In this document: positions 35,959 through 44,429 of the stretch, piece after piece | Layout of the letters: each line of letters opens with the position of its first letter | How positions within the stretch are numbered: position 1 is the first letter of the stretch | Assembly (NCBI RefSeq): GCF_900129725.1 | Contig: NZ_FQWQ01000006.1 | Coordinates: forward strand, 372,001 to 436,000 | Length of the DNA stretch: 64,000 nucleotides | Direction: 5' to 3' | Source of the DNA: Chryseolinea serpens | GTDB lineage: Bacteria; Bacteroidota; Bacteroidia; Cytophagales; Cyclobacteriaceae | Program-made: the position numbers and the translations under genes | Notes under the pieces: generated by a model | What the model saw: the letters and a program-made list of their open reading frames with translations, nothing else | The model's database searches: none | Told to the model about the DNA's origin: nothing

Positions 35959-36969
35959 ATGCATCGACCCACGCGAGTACTTTTTTTTAGCTTCATCATT
36001 TTCCTGCTTTCCGCGCCCGCTGTCGCCCAACGTGTGGTGACGCCAAAAGAATGGATCGAGCAACTGAATCTGAAAGCGGGCTTACCGGCAAAATTGCTGA
36101 GCACCCGGAGCGTTGTTTTCTACGATTATTCCCTGACGGAAAAGAATCTTCTCGATGTGCAACAAATGCTGCAACGCACCGGTGTTGATGCCGTCGCCTA
36201 TTTTGAGTTGGATATGCTCATGGCCAGCAAAGACGTCACGAAAGCTTTTGCCGATTATTTCGCAAAACGGGAAATGACCAACATCGTGTTTGTGGAGCGC
36301 GACGAAACCAACTACCGGGTCACCGTGACGGCCTACAACGAAAAAGAAAATGTGGTCGATCCAGGCCAGGGCGCGTGGTCAGAGTCCAACAGCGTGTTGC
36401 TGGAGGCCATGAAAGCTCTTTACCGGACGGCAGCCACCCAACAGAAAAAACAAAATCTCCTCATCAACGACACACCCGAGACCGGCCTCGCCATAAACCC
36501 TATCCTGGGCAAGCGAAATGAGTTCTACGCGCCCGATCTCAAAGTCGACCCCCTCGCTGTACAAAAAACGGGTGATGAAGCCATCGACAAAGAACTGGAA
36601 GCGATCTTCACCGCCAACTATCCCCTGAAATTTAAAATGGCCGAACCCAATCTCACGGAAAAAGAGTTGCGCAAACAAGGCCTTCTCTACGTGCTCTGCG
36701 TGGTTCACACCCGTGGCGCCGTGGCCAAAGAACTGCTGGGCTATGACATGAGCAAATCCGAAAGCGCCCTGGTATCGGTGACTTACCCCGAGACAACGCA
36801 GCAACTCAAGAACATCCCCTCCAACACCACCATTTTCAAATTCTACTTCAAACACATCGATTCCGGAAACGCCTTCTTTGGCACCAAATGGGACGCCGAC
36901 ATCACCTGGCAACAAGCCCTCCTCAACCAAATCAGGGGCATGAAAGCCGAACTCCGCATCAACAATTGA
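35959..36969 (+). CDS. Secreted protein of unknown function, 336 residues
   Basis: Not recognised. Residues 1-22 are a signal peptide (cut after VAQ). The mature protein appears to hold two alpha/beta units: the first has SVVFYDYS, VDAVAYFELDML and NIVFVERDETNYRVTVTAY, the second begins near residue 190 with a region ending LYVLCVVHTRGAVAKELLGYDM and closes on TIFKFYFKHIDSGNAFFGTKWDADITWQ. The repeated pattern of a strand of short hydrophobic runs followed by a charged helix suggests a periplasmic domain pair. I chose ATG 35959 over the TTG at 35941. No close neighbour explains it. Confidence 0.75.
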   Translation: MHRPTRVLFFSFIIFLLSAPAVAQRVVTPKEWIEQLNLKAGLPAKLLSTRSVVFYDYSLTEKNLLDVQQMLQRTGVDAVAYFELDMLMASKDVTKAFADYFAKREMTNIVFVERDETNYRVTVTAYNEKENVVDPGQGAWSESNSVLLEAMKALYRTAATQQKKQNLLINDTPETGLAINPILGKRNEFYAPDLKVDPLAVQKTGDEAIDKELEAIFTANYPLKFKMAEPNLTEKELRKQGLLYVLCVVHTRGAVAKELLGYDMSKSESALVSVTYPETTQQLKNIPSNTTIFKFYFKHIDSGNAFFGTKWDADITWQQALLNQIRGMKAELRINN

Positions 36970-37089
36970 TAGGTGTGTTTCCCCCCGAGTTTGCGGCTAT
37001 AAAATTTTCTTTTCCCTCCTGACATAGGGCTGACACATGCGGATCGTTACTTCACACCAAAGCAACGCATCACCCTAACCCAAAAGAAA

Positions 37090-37437
37090 ATGTACACCCC
37101 GGAATTCTTTGACCGCCTCTGCGCCGTGCTCCACGAAGTGATCCCCCACTTCAACGAACGCCGCTTCATCTTCCGCATCTTCAACACCGACTGGCCCGAC
37201 CTGGAACTGAGACAACGCACCCACCAGGTGACCACGGCACTGCACGAAGCTCTCCCCAAAGAATTTCCCGCTGCGTCCCAAATGATCGACGCCATCACCG
37301 CGCGCTTGCACCAACAAAAAGAAAACAAAGGCTACTCTCCATTTATGTTCTTGGTAGAATACAAAGAACGCTATGGCCAACACCACCTCGAAGAGCTGCC
37401 CCGGAAGACCGTCATGTCGCAGGCACACGCTGTTTAA
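37090..37437 (+). CDS. N-terminal fragment of an AlkD-like DNA alkylation repair protein
   Basis: A 115-residue product matching, by pattern, only the first third of the roughly 360-residue HEAT-repeat DNA alkylation repair (AlkD-like) proteins of Bacteroidota: FFDRLCAVLHEVIPHFNERR, DWPDLELRQRTHQVTTALHE, LPKEFPAA and a closing FMFLVEYKERYG. After this the protein ends in an unrelated SQAHAV. The sequence past the stop does not resume the family pattern in any frame I read. It is either a truncated relic or a standalone N-domain protein; without a search I cannot decide. Confidence 0.6.
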   Translation: MYTPEFFDRLCAVLHEVIPHFNERRFIFRIFNTDWPDLELRQRTHQVTTALHEALPKEFPAASQMIDAITARLHQQKENKGYSPFMFLVEYKERYGQHHLEELPRKTVMSQAHAV

Positions 37438-37531
37438 AACCTACGCCCGCAGTTCAAGACATCCCGAATTCCGAAAGCACTGAACCGGGATAACCCCCAC
37501 ACGAACTAAAACGAACCCCGGCAAGAACGCA

Positions 37532-37565
37532 TAAAAAAAGAGGCTGCCCCGTAAAGAGCAGCCTC
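37532..37565 (-). terminator. Terminator of the TonB-dependent receptor gene
   Basis: Stem GAGGCTGC (37540-37547) / GCAGCCTC (37558-37565) followed on the minus strand by a T run (plus-strand A run at 37533-37539). It sits 23 bases past the receptor stop codon. Confidence 0.7.
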
Positions 37566-37588
37566 GGCTTAGTTTAGGAAAAAATCTA

Positions 37589-39685
37589 TCAATTCAGATG
37601 GAACGCCGCACCCAACGCATACACGGCACCGATCTGATCGGTACCATAATATTCGCGTGAGTTGCTATTCAGCACATTGCGTCCGTTCACAAACACATTG
37701 AATTTCTGCGTGACGTTGTAAGCCGCCTTCAAGTTCACCAACACCTTACCGGAGATGTTTCCTACCGCGCTGTTGTCTAACGGACTATCGCCGCTATACT
37801 GTCGCTGCGACGAGAAGCAATAACCATTCAAATTGAAATTGAACTTGTTGCTCGGCCTGAAGTTCACGAAATACCCGCCATACAGGGCAGGCGTGCTCTT
37901 GTGGTCGCTGTTGCTATACGTTGTCGTCGGGGTGAAGCTGGCCGGCAAGTCTTCTGTTGTTGTCTTTTGATAGGTGACGAAGGGTTTGATTTGCCATTTT
38001 GCATGAGGAACAAAGTTGAGCGACAGCGTGGCACCCGTTTGCTTTGCTGTCGTAGGCACGTTCGCGAAGGCCGACGCGAGGGGACTCGTGGTGATGATCG
38101 CCGCAAAGTTCTCCGCTTTTTGCTGGAACACATCGATGTCGAGTTGCAGGGTCTTCGAGAACTGTGTGCGATAACCCAACTCGATCATGCTGATGCGGAA
38201 AAGATTAACATCCTGGTTCCCCACGCGAGAGGCATTGACCGTTACACCGGGGGCGATTTGCACCGGTACTTGTATGTTCAAATAGTTATTGCCAATAAAA
38301 GAACCGCTGTTGGACCGGGTCACAGCCGCACGGATCAGGTTGTTTTCGTTCAGGTTATAGGTCGCCGCGAATTCATAGGCCAGGTAGGCATCGTTAGGCA
38401 CAGAGAATTTGTCGACGCGAACGGCGGCAATCACACGAAGGTCTTTCACCGGCTTGATGTCGGTGCGCAAGTAACCCGAAGTGGTGTTGATGATCACGGT
38501 CTCGCCGTTCAGGTAAGCGCCGGTTTGCGCATTGAAGTAATCCTTGTCGTTGTAGTTTGCATTCTGGTAGTTGATCCCGGGAACGATCGTCGCCACGTTG
38601 CCAATCTTGAATTCATACTCCGCCTCCGCATTGGTGGTGATATAATCGTATTTGCCGGGAGAAGTGCCATAGTTCAGGTTATCGGTACCGTTGATGACCG
38701 AACCGCGCACGTGAAAGCCATAAACATGCGCCGCGAGATTGGCGTACTGGCTTTGCGATGTATTCACCGTGAACGGCGTGTTGCTGCCCCCGATAAAATT
38801 CTTTTGAACATCGGATTCCTGCAAACCGAGGCTGAGGTCGAACGACACTTTCTCGCTGGTCTTGTAGTTCAGGAAAGCATTTGCTCCCCATTTGTTCAAG
38901 GCGCGATCCGGGTGGGGATATTGTTTTTCAAAATTGCTGGTGAGCGTTTGAATGGGAACAAATTCCTGTGTGTTATCATTGTAGTACAGGTCATCAAAGC
39001 GCTTGCGATTTTGATAGTTGGTCGAAAGCGTGTAATTGAATTTGTCGCTTACTTTTTTTCCAAACGAACCATTGGCAATGAACGTGGAAGGCGTCGCCGC
39101 CTGAACCGAGGCGTTGGCATAGGTCTTGGCATCCTTGTTCGCGCGTTTCGTAATGATATTGATCACACCGGTCACGGCGTTGGGACCAAACAACGGCGAA
39201 GAAGGACCCCGCACGACTTCGATGCGATCGACGTCGTTGATGTCTACGGGCAACGCTTCCCAGGAAGTACCTCCCAGGTTGTTGTTGAACACCGGGCGAT
39301 TGTCGATCATCACCAGCGTAGCCAGGTTTGATTTTTGGTATTCGGTACTGTGACGCAGCACGTTATCAAAGCCACGGATGTGAATGTCATAGACACCGTT
39401 GGTTTGCTCGCGTACGATCACACCGGGAGCCAGGCGCAAGGCTTCCATGATGCTGGTGGAACCGGCCTTGTCGATGTCGGCGCGGGTGATGGTATAACTG
39501 GAAAGGGGAGCGTCAAACAACGTTTCGTTTTTCTTGGAGGCCGAGTTGATCGGGACGTTCATTAAATCCTCCAGCGACATTTCATACAGATCTTCGTCTG
39601 TGGGTTCCTGTTCCTGGGCATAGGACGGAACGGACATGCCAAGCAGGAGCATGCCCGCGAGGGGCAAGGTAAACTTAAGGGACAT
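37589..39685 (-). CDS. TonB-dependent outer-membrane receptor
   Basis: A 698-residue TonB-dependent transporter. Signal peptide to about residue 23. A short DEDLYEMSLEDLMNVP segment precedes the plug domain (about 50-180) with ITRADIDKAGSTSIMEALR, PGVIVREQTNG and the VVRGPSSPLFGPNAVTGVINI motif. A beta-barrel follows to the C-terminus, which ends in LGAAFHLN. No carboxypeptidase-regulatory domain and no SusD partner, so it is not a SusC-type glycan porter; substrate may be a siderophore, cobalamin or small molecule. Upstream lies a 337-bp gap with palindromes. No inner-membrane ABC importer is adjacent. Confidence 0.92.
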   Translation of the reverse strand: MSLKFTLPLAGMLLLGMSVPSYAQEQEPTDEDLYEMSLEDLMNVPINSASKKNETLFDAPLSSYTITRADIDKAGSTSIMEALRLAPGVIVREQTNGVYDIHIRGFDNVLRHSTEYQKSNLATLVMIDNRPVFNNNLGGTSWEALPVDINDVDRIEVVRGPSSPLFGPNAVTGVINIITKRANKDAKTYANASVQAATPSTFIANGSFGKKVSDKFNYTLSTNYQNRKRFDDLYYNDNTQEFVPIQTLTSNFEKQYPHPDRALNKWGANAFLNYKTSEKVSFDLSLGLQESDVQKNFIGGSNTPFTVNTSQSQYANLAAHVYGFHVRGSVINGTDNLNYGTSPGKYDYITTNAEAEYEFKIGNVATIVPGINYQNANYNDKDYFNAQTGAYLNGETVIINTTSGYLRTDIKPVKDLRVIAAVRVDKFSVPNDAYLAYEFAATYNLNENNLIRAAVTRSNSGSFIGNNYLNIQVPVQIAPGVTVNASRVGNQDVNLFRISMIELGYRTQFSKTLQLDIDVFQQKAENFAAIITTSPLASAFANVPTTAKQTGATLSLNFVPHAKWQIKPFVTYQKTTTEDLPASFTPTTTYSNSDHKSTPALYGGYFVNFRPSNKFNFNLNGYCFSSQRQYSGDSPLDNSAVGNISGKVLVNLKAAYNVTQKFNVFVNGRNVLNSNSREYYGTDQIGAVYALGAAFHLN

Positions 39686-40022
39686 AAAGGAGTTTTTTGT
39701 TTAATTAAGGGCGGACAAAAATAGGGCGACTGCCCGCGGCAGTTTGTCGAAAAGGTCAGCCAAACTTACACCCACTTGATTATCAGCATGGTTGTATAAA
39801 CAACCCAATAAAATTTGGCCGTTCAAACAACGAAAAAATCGGTTTAAACAGCCCTGCAAACGAATTAAAGCGTGTCGTACAAAAATTTGCCGGTAACACG
39901 GTTAGGGATGAACGGTGCGTGATAAACTGGGTTTAATTGAAGTTTTTTGCTGAAAGTGGTTGATATGGCCCCATCTTTTGGGTGCGCAGGCCATTTTCAG
40001 GAATGCGCGATCGAACGAACAC
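39686..40022. promoter_or_regulatory. 337-bp gap with three palindromes and a receptor promoter
   Basis: No gene visible between the receptor (minus) and the TfoX gene (plus). It contains ACTGCC-CGC-GGCAGT (39729-39743) just upstream of the receptor's -7 element, then GTTGTATAAACAAC (39791-39804), CGTTCAAACAACG (39820-39832) and GTTTAAAC (39842-39849). The last three share a CAAAC/TAAAC core. Regulator binding is possible but unproven. Confidence 0.35.
39716..39723 (-). promoter_or_regulatory. Candidate -7 element for the TonB-dependent receptor
   Basis: On the minus strand this reads TATTTTTG, an exact TAnnTTTG, 30 bases before the ATG at 39685. The GGCAGT palindrome at 39729-39743 covers the region just upstream, where a repressor could act. 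Confidence 0.4.
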
Positions 40023-40505
40023 ATGAAAAAAATAAAAACCTTACCCTTCGATTTTGTGCTGGACGAGCTCTTTCCGGCCGACCCGGTGACGCGGCCAATG
40101 TTTGGAGGCTATGCCATTTATGTGAAAGACAAGATCGTGATGATGCTGCGCAAAAAGGACACCCTGGTTCATGACAATGGCGTTTGGCTGGCCACCACCT
40201 TTGAACATCACGAGAGCCTCAGAAAAGAACTTCCCGCGATGCGCAGCATTCGCTTGTTCGGCGGAAAAGAAAGCGGTTGGCAAAACCTGCCCGAAGACGC
40301 CCCGGATTTTGAGGAAGAAGTAAGCCACGCCTGCCGTCTTATTCTGAAGGGCGATGTTCGTCTGGGAAAAGTGCCTGCGTCGAAAAAGAAGGCTACTCCT
40401 GCAAAAAAGAGTGTGTTGAAAAAGAAGAAGGCTTTGAAAAAACCCACGCCAAACAAAATAGGATCATCGCCTGCCAAAAAGACGCTCAAAAAGAAGAGGC
40501 CGTAA
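40023..40505 (+). CDS. TfoX/Sxy N-terminal domain protein with lysine-rich tail
   Basis: A 160-residue protein. Residues about 1-110 form a TfoX-N-like domain: the core reads RPMFGGYAIYVKDKIVMMLR, where the FGG motif is typical, and continues with LRKELPAMRSIRLFGGKESGWQ. Residues about 115-160 are a low-complexity Lys/Pro/Ala/Ser tail like histone H1 or bacterial HU-tail extensions. TfoX-N proteins are linked to competence regulation in gammaproteobacteria; the role in Bacteroidota is unknown. The tail could bind nucleic acid. ATG 40023 chosen over the open frame from 39960. Confidence 0.8.
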   Translation: MKKIKTLPFDFVLDELFPADPVTRPMFGGYAIYVKDKIVMMLRKKDTLVHDNGVWLATTFEHHESLRKELPAMRSIRLFGGKESGWQNLPEDAPDFEEEVSHACRLILKGDVRLGKVPASKKKATPAKKSVLKKKKALKKPTPNKIGSSPAKKTLKKKRP

Positions 40506-40506
40506 T

Positions 40507-41232
40507 TTATTTTACAACGGCGCTGAAAACGATGTTCACCTTCGTGTAGTATACCGTGGTGATGCCTTCAAATCCAGAGTCCGTTCCCACAAACAACCAT
40601 ATCTCACCGTTGCTATTGCTGCGGCCAATAAACGGAGCGGCATTGGATGACGCATTGGTGCGGGTAATGAGTGCGTAGTCCGTTGAACTTTCGGTGGTAG
40701 CAATGTTGCCCAGCACGGTGGACATGACACCGGCACTGTTTTGATTTCCTTTGTCGAGGTTGAAGGTATACTGGTTGCTTTCGATCACCTTCTTGGGTTC
40801 CATCCCCGAAGCGCCGGCCTTGAGAAACACACTTTCACCGGGTGCACCGCCTACGCCACTGTATCCTTTGGGGGCGTTTGAGGCCAGTTCCACGTCAAAC
40901 ACGACCGTGTAGTCCGTGTTGGGGGAGAGACCGGTCACTTTCTTCTTCATGAACATGAACAGGTCATCGCTGTGGTTATTGCCCGACAGCATGATGGATT
41001 TCCCACTGCCCACGCTGGCTGGCCGGTCGGTGTAGGCAAATTTTAATTCATAAAATGTAGAATCGTCTGCACCGGCTGGGAAGTCCGAAAAATCGGCTTG
41101 CCAATCATTTTGCGAGACGGCGAAGTCGTAGCTATAGGACGTCACCAAAATGCTGCCATTGTCATTCGACATGCTGCACGACGCCAATACAATCGATAAC
41201 ATGATACCCAAAAGCTTACCGCACGTTTTCAT
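40507..41232 (-). CDS. Putative lipoprotein, beta-sandwich-like, function unknown
   Basis: A 241-residue lipoprotein with lipobox VLAS-C19 after a short signal. The mature part is rich in Ser, Thr, Asn and aromatic strands, with a GLSPNTDYTVVFDVEL segment typical of fibronectin- or CBM-like beta-sandwiches and a terminal YYTKVNIVFSAVVK strand. No enzyme motif. Likely surface or periplasmic. It is convergent with the TfoX gene, one base separating the stops. ATG 41232 chosen since upstream residues would destroy the signal. Confidence 0.75.
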   Translation of the reverse strand: MKTCGKLLGIMLSIVLASCSMSNDNGSILVTSYSYDFAVSQNDWQADFSDFPAGADDSTFYELKFAYTDRPASVGSGKSIMLSGNNHSDDLFMFMKKKVTGLSPNTDYTVVFDVELASNAPKGYSGVGGAPGESVFLKAGASGMEPKKVIESNQYTFNLDKGNQNSAGVMSTVLGNIATTESSTDYALITRTNASSNAAPFIGRSNSNGEIWLFVGTDSGFEGITTVYYTKVNIVFSAVVK

Positions 41233-41403
41233 ATTCTGTTTTTCATAGTCATAGACACGGCCCCCTGTGCAAAGGTTGGAAGCCCGCGCTCCTGCAAGCA
41301 AGATCCACCCCAGACTAAATTTATAATACTTACGTCATCTATAAGAGAACTCAGACTTCAAAAGTATCGTTTTACCGACTATATTATATTGTTTTTAGCG
41401 CCT

Positions 41404-43779
41404 ATGCAACATTCTACACTCCCCGGTAACTTTCCCTTTCGCTCCAAGCTCAGCCTGAAGCTGCTCATCGAATATTGGGAGCAGACCATTGCACAAGGCA
41501 ACGTGCCCGATTTTGCAAAGAACATGATGGCCTACCTGGATGATGCGCCGGAGTTGCGGGGACCCATCGAAGATTTTGCCATTGTTGAAAAACACAGAAC
41601 ATTTATAAACTTTCTGATGTCGGCGGTGTTGCCCCCGGCAAACCAGGACACCGAACGCGCCGCGGCCATTCTTCCTTTCCAATTCAAATCCATCTACAGC
41701 ACGCGCGCCTTCGACAGAACGCTCGACATGAAGCGCATCGAAGAAATGGTGGTCACCAATTTCCCGGACAATCATATGACCCTGGGCAAGACCGTGAAAG
41801 CCTGTTTGCTGATCCTGGAAAAATTCTACGGCTGCAAACTCGATATGGACAAACCCATTTTGTTCACGCTCCGCGACCCAAAGACCAATCTCGACAGAGT
41901 ATATAAAGTAGAGATCAGCCACCAGTTCTGCGAGATCATTTGCACGACCACGCCCAAGCCCATCGAAAAACATGTGCTGAAATTTTTGATGGAAAAGATC
42001 TACGACGTCGATCTGTGGCTGCAATACATCCGCCCGGAGGATTATGAATTCCAGGGCTTTATCGAAATGAGACTGATCGATGTGACGGAGCAGGAAATGC
42101 TGTCGTCGATAAAATACGATCTGCTGAAAAAGAACGCCGTGGTGCGCGAGGAAAGCTTCTCGGCTATCCAACAGAAATTGCGCTCACTTTTCGGCATCGA
42201 AGAAATAAAGCTGGGCATTGCCTACATGGACGCCAGCAACAACATCATTCTCAACAACGGCTCGTCGCAGTGTTGGAAGAGTTTGGCCGACCGCCCCTCC
42301 GACCGCCCCTGCGATGACTATACCGGCTCGGTCTATGAAAGGAGCTGGATCGAAAAACGTTATGTAACCGTAGAGAACCTGAAGGAATATCCGTTCCCGT
42401 CGAAGGTAGAGGAAGCGTTATTGGCCAACGGCATAAACAACATTTTGCTTGCACCCCTGATCGATGAAGGGGAAACCATTGGCATGCTGGAGCTGGCCAC
42501 TTCTACACCCGGGAAACTCAATCCGGTAAGCGCCCACAAAGTGGAGAACGTGTTGCCGATGTTTACCGCGGCCGTGAAGCGTGTCAAAGAAGAAATGTCC
42601 ACCGAAGTTCGGGCGCTGATCCAGGAAGAGTGCACGGCCATTCACCCCAGCGTACAATGGCGTTTCTTCGAAGCCGGCGTGAAGCTGATGAACCAGCGCC
42701 GTCACGACGAGAAAGCGATCATGGAGGAAATTGTTTTCAAGGATGTGTATCCGTTGTTCGGCCTGTCGGACGTGCGCAACTCGTCGATCGAGCGCAATAA
42801 CGCGATCCAAAAAGATTTTCAGCAAAACTTGAAACTGGCCAAAGACCTATTACAGAAAATTTATGAGCAGAAAAAGCTGCCCCTGGTGGAAGAAGTGATC
42901 TTCAAAACCGAGGAGCAGCAACAAAAAATAAATCGCGGTCTCGCTTCCGGCGACGAAAGCAATGTGATCGAATTTCTGAAAACAGAAATTCACCCGCTGA
43001 TCCAGCATTTTGAAGAAGACGATGAACTGAAGAAGCACATCGTGCGCTACCGTGCACACCTCGATCCTATATTTGGCGTGGTGTATAAGCGACGGAAAGC
43101 TTTTGAAGAAGACCTGGCCCTCATCAACCGAACCATCGGCGACCACCTGGACGAAGCGGAGGTGAGTGCACAGGAAATGTTCCCCCACTACTTCGAGAAG
43201 TATAAGACCGACGGCGTGGAGTTCACCCTCTACGTTGGCAGTGCGCTGGTAAAAGGAAAACCATTTGATGCATTCTATCTGAAGAATTTTCATTTGTGGC
43301 AATTGGTCACCATGGTCGAGATCCATCGCAAAATGGAAGCCCTGAAGCCCCGCTTGAAAAACCACCTGGACATCACCCAATTGATGTTGGTGTATGATCA
43401 ACCCATCTCCATCCGTTTTCGCGCCGATGAAAAACAATTCGACGTCGACGGTGCCTACGACATTCGCTATGAGATCGTGAAGAAGCGTATCGACAAGGCA
43501 CACATCAAAAACACCGGCGAGCGCCTCACGCAACCCGGCAAGATTGCCATTGTGTATAACCAGGCAAAAGTGGAGGAAGAGTATCGCCGCTATTTCCACT
43601 ATCTGGCCGGTAAAAAGCTGATAACCGGTGAGGTGGAGGACTTGGAATTGGAAGAGCTTCCGGGCGCCACGGGCCTGAAGGCCTTGCGCATCCAACTAGC
43701 CGAACCCGAAAAAGAGTTCATTTCGAATCAAAAAGACGATTTGCTGAAGGACATAGAAGATGCGCTGAGACTTCATTAA
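41404..43779 (+). CDS. GAF domain-containing protein, 791 residues
   Basis: A large soluble protein of a Bacteroidota-type family of unknown function. The N-terminal 250 residues have no recognised fold (opens with LPGNFPFRSKLSLKLLIEYWEQ). A GAF-like domain lies at about 260-400, containing the GIEEIKLGIAYMD strand and NNILLAPLIDEGETIGMLELAT. The C-terminal half is long-helical and charged, ending in a region with KIAIVYNQAKVEEEY. No output domain (kinase, cyclase, HTH) and no membrane segment. GAF domains bind small ligands, so a sensor role is a guess. TTG 41389 is possible but ATG 41404 preferred. Confidence 0.85.
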   Translation: MQHSTLPGNFPFRSKLSLKLLIEYWEQTIAQGNVPDFAKNMMAYLDDAPELRGPIEDFAIVEKHRTFINFLMSAVLPPANQDTERAAAILPFQFKSIYSTRAFDRTLDMKRIEEMVVTNFPDNHMTLGKTVKACLLILEKFYGCKLDMDKPILFTLRDPKTNLDRVYKVEISHQFCEIICTTTPKPIEKHVLKFLMEKIYDVDLWLQYIRPEDYEFQGFIEMRLIDVTEQEMLSSIKYDLLKKNAVVREESFSAIQQKLRSLFGIEEIKLGIAYMDASNNIILNNGSSQCWKSLADRPSDRPCDDYTGSVYERSWIEKRYVTVENLKEYPFPSKVEEALLANGINNILLAPLIDEGETIGMLELATSTPGKLNPVSAHKVENVLPMFTAAVKRVKEEMSTEVRALIQEECTAIHPSVQWRFFEAGVKLMNQRRHDEKAIMEEIVFKDVYPLFGLSDVRNSSIERNNAIQKDFQQNLKLAKDLLQKIYEQKKLPLVEEVIFKTEEQQQKINRGLASGDESNVIEFLKTEIHPLIQHFEEDDELKKHIVRYRAHLDPIFGVVYKRRKAFEEDLALINRTIGDHLDEAEVSAQEMFPHYFEKYKTDGVEFTLYVGSALVKGKPFDAFYLKNFHLWQLVTMVEIHRKMEALKPRLKNHLDITQLMLVYDQPISIRFRADEKQFDVDGAYDIRYEIVKKRIDKAHIKNTGERLTQPGKIAIVYNQAKVEEEYRRYFHYLAGKKLITGEVEDLELEELPGATGLKALRIQLAEPEKEFISNQKDDLLKDIEDALRLH

Positions 43780-43794
43780 GTGAGGCCAGTTTGT

Positions 43795-43802
43795 TATCTT
43801 CG
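43795..43802 (+). promoter_or_regulatory. Candidate -7 element abutting the lipoprotein start
   Basis: TATCTTCG, the same variant as at 47-54, lies 8 bases before ATG 43811 and 2 bases before ATG 43805. A start near 43806-43810 would exclude the first ATG and give a leaderless message from the second. Confidence 0.35.
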
Positions 43803-43810
43803 GAATGTTT

Positions 43811-44341
43811 ATGAAACGGCTCGCCCTTCTTTGCTTCTTATTGGTAACGATCTTTTCCTGCAAGGAGATCTCGTATAAAGAGCCTCAACCGTCTGGCAAG
43901 GCGACCCTCAAGACCGTGCCCGCGGAGCTTCACGGCATGTATGTGCTCTCGGACGACAAAGAAACCTCAAAAGACACCCTGATCATCACCGCCAGTGGCT
44001 ACCGCGTCGTGAGCGACCACAAGGAAAGTCCGCTAGGGGATAGTTTGGTGTTGAAGTACTACAAAGGGTATTACTTTTTGAGCATCAATGAAAATCCTGA
44101 GTGGCTTTTGCGCATCGTGAAACGCCAACCCAACGGCGACCTGGCCTATTTTTCAATGGACACTGAAGAAAAAAATTTCAACCAGCTGTTGAGGAATCTT
44201 ACCAAGGAAACGACCGTCGATTCCGTTGTCATAAAAGGTGAGAAACTCTACCAAATCAATCCCTCTGCCCACAAACTCATGAAGCTGATCAAGAAGGGTT
44301 ATTTTAAAAAGGCCCTGATCATGAAGAAGATGAATCCGTAA
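43811..44341 (+). CDS. Putative lipoprotein, function unknown
   Basis: A 176-residue lipoprotein: lipobox IFS-C17 after a hydrophobic signal. The mature part has short strands (GMYVLSDDK, DTLIITASGYRVVSD, KYYKGYYFLSINENPEWLLRIV) in a compact beta-rich domain and a basic helical C-terminus. No known motif. ATG 43811 was preferred to 43805 because a -7-like element ends at 43802. A terminator-like hairpin lies beyond at 44381. Confidence 0.75.
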   Translation: MKRLALLCFLLVTIFSCKEISYKEPQPSGKATLKTVPAELHGMYVLSDDKETSKDTLIITASGYRVVSDHKESPLGDSLVLKYYKGYYFLSINENPEWLLRIVKRQPNGDLAYFSMDTEEKNFNQLLRNLTKETTVDSVVIKGEKLYQINPSAHKLMKLIKKGYFKKALIMKKMNP

Positions 44342-44372
44342 CGCGGCCCTTCTTTAGCGTTCTTCACGACAC

Positions 44373-44402
44373 AAAAAAAAGACGACCCAACAAGGGGTCG
44401 TC
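44373..44402 (-). terminator. Terminator of the cysteine-less thioredoxin-fold gene
   Basis: Stem GACGACCC (44381-44388) / GGGTCGTC (44395-44402), followed on the minus strand by a T run (plus-strand A run 44373-44380). It lies 27 bases past the stop codon at 44430. Confidence 0.75.
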
Positions 44403-44429
44403 AAGAAGATCAGGAACTATTAAAAGAGC

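Noticed and set aside
37901-39331. 476-residue open frame opposite the TonB-dependent receptor
   Set aside because: The receptor's plug and barrel motifs are on the minus strand; the plus frame is a GC-rich shadow.
39960-40022. N-terminal extension of the TfoX protein
   Set aside because: The extra 21 residues lack similarity to the domain start, and ATG 40023 begins the expected sequence.
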